From assembly GCF_016888335.1 (NCBI RefSeq), contig NZ_JAFEJG010000004.1:2590930-2654929 (forward strand): DNA of 64,000 nucleotides, written 5' to 3'. Origin of the DNA: Janibacter endophyticus. GTDB lineage: Bacteria > Actinomycetota > Actinomycetes > Actinomycetales > Dermatophilaceae. The notes beneath the pieces were generated by a model. The model saw only the letters and a list, made by a program, of their open reading frames with translations. It made no database searches and was not told where the DNA came from. Position numbers and translations under genes: made by a program. This document shows, piece by piece, positions 60,271 to 64,000 of the stretch. Positions within the stretch are counted from its first letter, which is position 1, and each line of letters begins with the position of its first letter.

Positions 60271-60276
60271 TACGGT
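60271..60276 (+). promoter_or_regulatory. -10 box TACGGT that fixes the galK start
   Basis: TACGGT is 6 nt before GTG 60283, where GalK homology begins, although the frame is open 147 bp further upstream. Confidence 0.6.
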
Positions 60277-60282
60277 CTGATC

Positions 60283-61428
60283 GTGGAGGTCACCGAGGTC
60301 CTGCAGGAGCGCACCGGAGCACCCGCCGAGGGGGTGTGGTCTGCGCCGGGGCGGGTCAACCTCATCGGTGAGCACACCGACTACAACGACGGGCTGTGCC
60401 TGCCGCTGGCTCTCCCGCTGCGCACCCGGGTCGCCGCGTCGCGCCGCGACGACGACCTCGTCGTCCTGTCCTCGGCGGGCTTCGGCCGGGTGCTGCGGTG
60501 CGACCTGGGCCAGGCCGGTCCCGGTCGTCCGAAGGGGTGGGCCGCCTACGTCGTCGGGGTCCTGTGGGCGCTGCGGCAGGCGGGTCACGAGGTGCGCGGG
60601 ATGGAGCTGGCCTTCGCCTCGAACGTGCCGACGGGGGCGGGGCTGTCGAGCTCGGCGGCGCTGGCGTGCGCGGTGGGGGCCGCGGCGAGCGACCTCTTCG
60701 GGCTCGGGCTGCTGGGGTCCGACGAGGGTCGCGCGGAGCTGGCGGCCGCGTGCGTGCGGGCGGAGAACGTCGTCGCCGGAGCCGCCACCGGCGGCATGGA
60801 CCAGACCGTCTCGCTGCGGGCGCGCGCCGGGCACCTGCTGCTGCTCGACTGCCAGGACGGCGCGGTCGAGCACATCCCCGCCGCCCTGCCTGGGCACAGC
60901 CTGCTCGTCACGGACACCCGCAGCCCGCACCAGCTCCTCGACGGGCAGTACGAGGCGCGGCGACGCGCCTGCGAGGCGGCGGCTGCGGCCGCGGGGGTGC
61001 CGAGCCTGCGCTCGCTCGGGCCGGCGGACCTGCCTTCGCTCCTCGCTGCGGTGGACGAGGTCGTCGGGCGACGTGCCCGGCACGTCGTCACCGAGAATGA
61101 GCGGGTCCGTGCCGTCGTGGCCGCTCTCGACACCGGAGACCTCGCAGCCGTCGGTGCGTGCCTCACCGCAGGGCACGTCTCGCTGCGAGAGGACTTCGAG
61201 GTGACCGTCCCCCACCTCGACGTCGCCGTCGAGTCGGCGCTGGTTGCGGGGGCTCTCGGGTCACGGGTGACCGGGGGCGGCTTCGGCGGGTCCACCGTCA
61301 CCCTCGTCGCCCACGACAGCGTCGGGGCGGTCCGGGAGGCGACGGAACGGGTCTTCGCGGCGAAGGGGTGGGACGCGCCGGTCTTCTACGCTGCGCTCCC
61401 CTCCGGCCCGGCGGCCCGGGAGGTCTGA
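60283..61428 (+). CDS. galK: Galactokinase
   Basis: 381-residue GHMP kinase that phosphorylates galactose at C1. APGRVNLIGEHTDYNDGLCLP is the galactokinase signature, GAGLSSSAALACAVGAA the ATP-binding GHMP motif, GGMDQTVSL holds the catalytic Asp, and RVTGGGFGGSTVTLV is the third motif. No other Leloir gene is next to it. The GTG start is supported by both homology and the -10 box. Confidence 0.94.
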   Translation: MEVTEVLQERTGAPAEGVWSAPGRVNLIGEHTDYNDGLCLPLALPLRTRVAASRRDDDLVVLSSAGFGRVLRCDLGQAGPGRPKGWAAYVVGVLWALRQAGHEVRGMELAFASNVPTGAGLSSSAALACAVGAAASDLFGLGLLGSDEGRAELAAACVRAENVVAGAATGGMDQTVSLRARAGHLLLLDCQDGAVEHIPAALPGHSLLVTDTRSPHQLLDGQYEARRRACEAAAAAAGVPSLRSLGPADLPSLLAAVDEVVGRRARHVVTENERVRAVVAALDTGDLAAVGACLTAGHVSLREDFEVTVPHLDVAVESALVAGALGSRVTGGGFGGSTVTLVAHDSVGAVREATERVFAAKGWDAPVFYAALPSGPAAREV

Positions 61429-61435
61429 CCCTCCG

Positions 61436-61492
61436 CTGGTCGAGTGCGAGCTTCATGCGGGTCGAGGTGCGAGCTTGCGAGCCTCGAGACCC
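61436..61492. repeat. GGTCGAG-type intergenic hairpin repeat
   Basis: Between convergent galK and an acyltransferase gene. GGTCGAGTGCGAGCTTC is followed by GGTCGAGGTGCGAGCTTGCG and then CCTCGAGACC, so there is a direct repeat and a hairpin. It resembles the GGTCTCGAGGCTCGC...GACC intergenic repeats common in actinobacterial genomes (recalled, not searched). Confidence 0.6.
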
Positions 61493-61494
61493 CG

Positions 61495-62544
61495 TCAGAC
61501 CGGTCGACCCGCCAGCCGACGCTCGACCCCCTTCGGCGGGGCGAAGAGCCAGCCCGCGCCGACGCGCGTGGCGACCCACCACACGAGGACGGGGACGAGC
61601 ACGCCCGTGACCGTGCCGACGACGAGATGGACGAGCCCGTCGCTCACCCCCACCTCGACCAGGGCGGCCCGGGTCAGCGAGCCGACGAGGATGTGGCCGA
61701 GGTAGATCTCCATGCTGCGCCGGCCGAGGGCGGCCACCGCACCGGTGCCGACGCTCCGGGCGAGGAGGGCGCTCACGGCCAGGACGAGGACGAGCCCGCT
61801 CACCGAGCCGAGGACCCCCCAGGCGAGCGGGACGGGTGAGCGGTCCGGGCTGGCCGCGGTCGGCATGGCGAAGTGGGCCACGGTGACCACCAGCGCGTAG
61901 AGGCCGCCCGCGACGACGACGGCAGCGGTGAGGGCCGCTACGCCGAGCCGCCGGACGAGCTCGGACAAGCGGTCCCCCCGCACCAGGGCGCCGGCGACGA
62001 AGAAGGGGGTGATCGCCAGGCCCTGGACGACCACGACGTTGGGCTCCCACCCCCAGACGAGCAGGGCCATCACCGACGTCGCGACGAGCAGGCCCCACCC
62101 ACGCAGCGCGGAGGCCCAGGGGCGGGCGAGGACGACGAGCACGGTCGCGGCGAGCAGCCACGGCAGGAACCACAGCTGACCCTCGGGGCGCCACACCGTG
62201 AGCAGCTCCAGCGGTGAGGCCTGGTTGGCGGAGAAGGGGCCGCCGATGACCCGCGCCCCACGCTGCAGCAGGGTCCACAGCAGGTACAGCCAGACGAAGA
62301 GTGCGGCCCGGGAGGCGAGGTAGCGGGCAGCACCGGACTTCTCCACACCGCGGGCGACGAAGAGCCCGGAGAGGAAGGCGAAGACGACGATGTGCACGAG
62401 GTAGAGGGCGGGCATGAGCGCACCGCGCGCCTCGTCGTCGACCGTCTCGGCGTGCCACACGCCGACGATGGCGTGGCTGAGGACGATGAGGACGATCGTG
62501 ATGCCCTTGGCGATGTCGACGGTCAGGTCCCGCGATCTGGCCAC
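61495..62544 (-). CDS. Acyltransferase-3 family membrane protein
   Basis: 349 residues with about ten membrane helices. LTVDIAKGITIVLIVLSHAIVG gives the first helix with the conserved His, and SGLFVARGVEKSGAARYLASR and LWFLPWLLAA follow. Such proteins O-acylate sugars of surface polysaccharides. AGGAGG lies 5 nt before the GTG at 62544. It follows a second acyltransferase gene in the same direction. Confidence 0.85.
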   Translation of the reverse strand: MARSRDLTVDIAKGITIVLIVLSHAIVGVWHAETVDDEARGALMPALYLVHIVVFAFLSGLFVARGVEKSGAARYLASRAALFVWLYLLWTLLQRGARVIGGPFSANQASPLELLTVWRPEGQLWFLPWLLAATVLVVLARPWASALRGWGLLVATSVMALLVWGWEPNVVVVQGLAITPFFVAGALVRGDRLSELVRRLGVAALTAAVVVAGGLYALVVTVAHFAMPTAASPDRSPVPLAWGVLGSVSGLVLVLAVSALLARSVGTGAVAALGRRSMEIYLGHILVGSLTRAALVEVGVSDGLVHLVVGTVTGVLVPVLVWWVATRVGAGWLFAPPKGVERRLAGRPV

Positions 62545-62578
62545 TCGTCCTCCTGTCACCGGTGCTCCCGGCCACACC

Positions 62579-63664
62579 CTAGGGCGCGGGCTGGCCCGAC
62601 GGCTTGAGCGAGCGGTACCGGGCCCTGCCAAAGAGGTGTGCCGGGCGCTCGACGGCGAGGTAGAGGGCCCACGCGGCGAGCCCCACCGGCGGCAGGCACA
62701 CGAGGATCCCCACGACAAGGGCGAGCCGGTCATCGATGACATGAGGCCGGACCACCTTCCCCAGCACCAGGACGATCGGCTGGTGAAGCAGGTAGAAGCT
62801 GTAGGCCCCGAGGCCCCAACGCTCGAGCGGGGTGCGCGCCATCCTCCCCCCGAGGTCGCTGACGACGAGGAGCAGCAGACAGCTCGAGGCCACGCCCCAG
62901 AGGACCGCCTGCCCCACCCGCATCTCTGCCGTGTTGGCACCTATGGCCACCAGACCGCTGACGAGCAGGGCAGGCCAGAGGACCCAGCTGGGAGGCACCC
63001 GACGATCCACGACGAGACGAGCGCATGCCATGCCCGCGACGAACTGGAAGAGACGCACCAGGAGGTTGTGCTCGTCGCTGACCGCGGCGCCGAGGGCGCC
63101 CGGGACGTCCACAGCTGTCAGGCCGACCGAGAGGACCGCCGTCCCGACGGCGAGGGGCATGACCCCCCAGCGTCGCGCGAAGAGCATGAGGAAGGGCATC
63201 AGCGCGTACAGCTGGACCTCGAGCGCGACGCTCCACAGCGACCCGTTGATCGTGCCGAACCGCGACGGGGTCCACGGCTGGAGGAGGACCGCGTGCCACG
63301 CCAGGTCACCGAGGGAGGCACGCTCCGCCACGATCATCCAGGCGGCGGGCGAGAGCGCCAGTGCTGCCGCCAGCGCCAGGGCGACGTAGTACGGAGGCAG
63401 GATCCTCGAGGCTCGGCGTCGGAGGAAGTTGGCCGTGTCGAGCTCTCTGCCCGTCACGAGCACCGGGAGGCTGAGCACGAACCCCGACAGCACGATGAAG
63501 ACGTCGACCCCGTGCGAGCCGTTGGCGAGGAGCTCGGGCAGCTTCAGGGGCAGATCCTGCAGCTCCCAGTAGGCCGCGAGGTGGCAGACGAAGACAGCCA
63601 GTGCGGCCAGGATCCGGAGGGCGTCTAGGCCGACGACGTGGTGCACCCTGCCCATCAGCCTCAT
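62579..63664 (-). CDS. Acyltransferase-3 family membrane protein
   Basis: 361 residues, about ten helices. GLDALRILAALAVFVCHLAAYW has the conserved first helix and His, DVFIVLSGFVLSLPVL the second helix, and RRRASRILPPYYVALAL the basic loop. It differs from its neighbour in carrying the classical (R/K)-rich loop. Start is ATG at 63664, ATG at 63655 or GTG at about 63646. The first two would overlap the frame of the divergent membrane protein at the right edge. Probably acylates a surface glycan or lipid. Confidence 0.83.
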   Translation of the reverse strand: MRLMGRVHHVVGLDALRILAALAVFVCHLAAYWELQDLPLKLPELLANGSHGVDVFIVLSGFVLSLPVLVTGRELDTANFLRRRASRILPPYYVALALAAALALSPAAWMIVAERASLGDLAWHAVLLQPWTPSRFGTINGSLWSVALEVQLYALMPFLMLFARRWGVMPLAVGTAVLSVGLTAVDVPGALGAAVSDEHNLLVRLFQFVAGMACARLVVDRRVPPSWVLWPALLVSGLVAIGANTAEMRVGQAVLWGVASSCLLLLVVSDLGGRMARTPLERWGLGAYSFYLLHQPIVLVLGKVVRPHVIDDRLALVVGILVCLPPVGLAAWALYLAVERPAHLFGRARYRSLKPSGQPAP

Positions 63665-64000
63665 CGCCCCGGTCGGCCTGATCGTCGGCCTCCTGGTAGC
63701 GACCGGGATCGGATGGCTGGCACCTCAGCGACCCGTGGTGGCTCCTGCGGTGGCCGCCGTCGTCCTGCTCCTCGGGGTCACCGCCCTCCACCCGGTGGCG
63801 GTCCCGCTCTTGGCGCTGCCTCTGCTCTACGGCGCCGCGCGGCTCAGCGTGGGCGGGACTGACGTGTCCGTCTCGGACGCGGCCCTTGGGGTCACCACTC
63901 TGACCGTCCTCGTCTACTCGCGCCACCCACCCAGCCCTGCCCTGCGGTCCCTGCTCTGGCTCACGGCCCCGTACCAGACCGCGACCCTCTTCACCGTGAC
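63648..64000 (+). CDS. Start of a multi-helix membrane protein (O-antigen polymerase-like), open at right edge
   Basis: An open frame with strong G/C at third positions encodes ISLIAPVGLIVGLLVATGIG, a second hydrophobic stretch (VAAVVLLLGVTALHP), VAVPLLALPLLYGAARL and VSDAALGVTTLTVLVYS, then continues past the edge. The pattern resembles the N-terminus of O-antigen ligase/polymerase proteins and fits the adjacent acyltransferases. No ATG or GTG start is in frame near the beginning, so the start is unclear; 63648 marks only where the plausible coding sequence begins. Confidence 0.4.
   Translation, partial: MPISLIAPVGLIVGLLVATGIGWLAPQRPVVAPAVAAVVLLLGVTALHPVAVPLLALPLLYGAARLSVGGTDVSVSDAALGVTTLTVLVYSRHPPSPALRSLLWLTAPYQTATLFTV

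Noticed and set aside
1-64000. CGAAGGGG as a chromosome-segregation (KOPS) or Chi-type polar motif
   Set aside because: These motifs are strongly strand-biased along a replication arm. Here the two orientations are equal (28 and 28 by eye).

Overview
The window is a stretch of chromosome from a very high G+C actinobacterium. Glu, Val and Leu codons end almost always in G or C, gene ends overlap tightly, leaderless promoters are common, and acyl-CoA carboxylase is split into alpha, beta and epsilon parts. The gene content fits Micrococcales, probably an Intrasporangiaceae/Dermatophilaceae-type organism, but the genus cannot be fixed from the sequence alone. No rRNA, tRNA, prophage, transposase or CRISPR array was seen.

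Layout. 1-5868: a secreted peptidoglycan-binding protein (cut by the left edge), the two subunits of a 3-oxoacid CoA-transferase, a family 2 glycosyltransferase, an LCP ligase and 3-hydroxybutyryl-CoA dehydrogenase. 5972-12915: an acyl-CoA dehydrogenase, UDP-glucose dehydrogenase, a CoA-binding protein, purK-purE, a GtrA protein and a two-component system. 12972-17540: a class III nucleotide cyclase, birA divergent from accD-accE, and a MOSC protein. 17617-22654: a secreted glycosidase-like protein with FG-GAP repeats, a DUF885 peptidase, an internally duplicated lipoprotein and Maf. 22655-31054 is the most unusual part: it holds ten copies of a 20-bp palindrome, a dihydroorotate-dehydrogenase-like gene remnant, a MerR-controlled acyl-CoA dehydrogenase/carboxyltransferase operon, a PfkB kinase, a MoxR-VWA pair and a DUF559 protein. 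31055-41147: a response regulator with a kinase fused to a DUF4173-type membrane protein, an aldo/keto reductase, the biotin-carrying carboxylase alpha subunit, an MFS exporter with extra C-terminal domains, and LpdA. 41214-56199: a nucleoside salvage region with PNP, sugar-phosphate mutase, a uridine-kinase-like protein and DeoC facing Add, a cupin, DeoA, Cdd and a BMP-type nucleoside ABC importer. A second DUF559 gene, bounded by 51-bp inverted repeats, sits exactly between the two convergent halves. 56245-64000: envelope sugar genes (manC, a mannosyltransferase-type GT4), a 2'-5' RNA ligase, trpS, galK, two acyltransferase-3 proteins and the start of a membrane protein.

How the genes work together. 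Scattered acyl-CoA genes could form a route for branched-chain amino acid, odd-chain or ketone-body degradation, with one biotinylated alpha subunit serving two separate carboxyltransferase genes and BirA next to one of them. The BMP importer, Cdd, DeoA, Add, PNP, mutase and DeoC form a complete nucleoside uptake and breakdown pathway.

The most notable observations are: (1) a dispersed octamer, CGAAGGGG, counted by eye 56 times, 28 on each strand, and far above expectation; (2) two paralogous DUF559 genes, each bracketed by inverted palindromic repeats and each with TTATCCACA exactly 40 bp upstream of its start, which look like single-gene mobile or selfish units; (3) 21 genes with a TANNNT box 6-8 nt before the start codon, including a birA/accD pair whose -10 boxes overlap on opposite strands.
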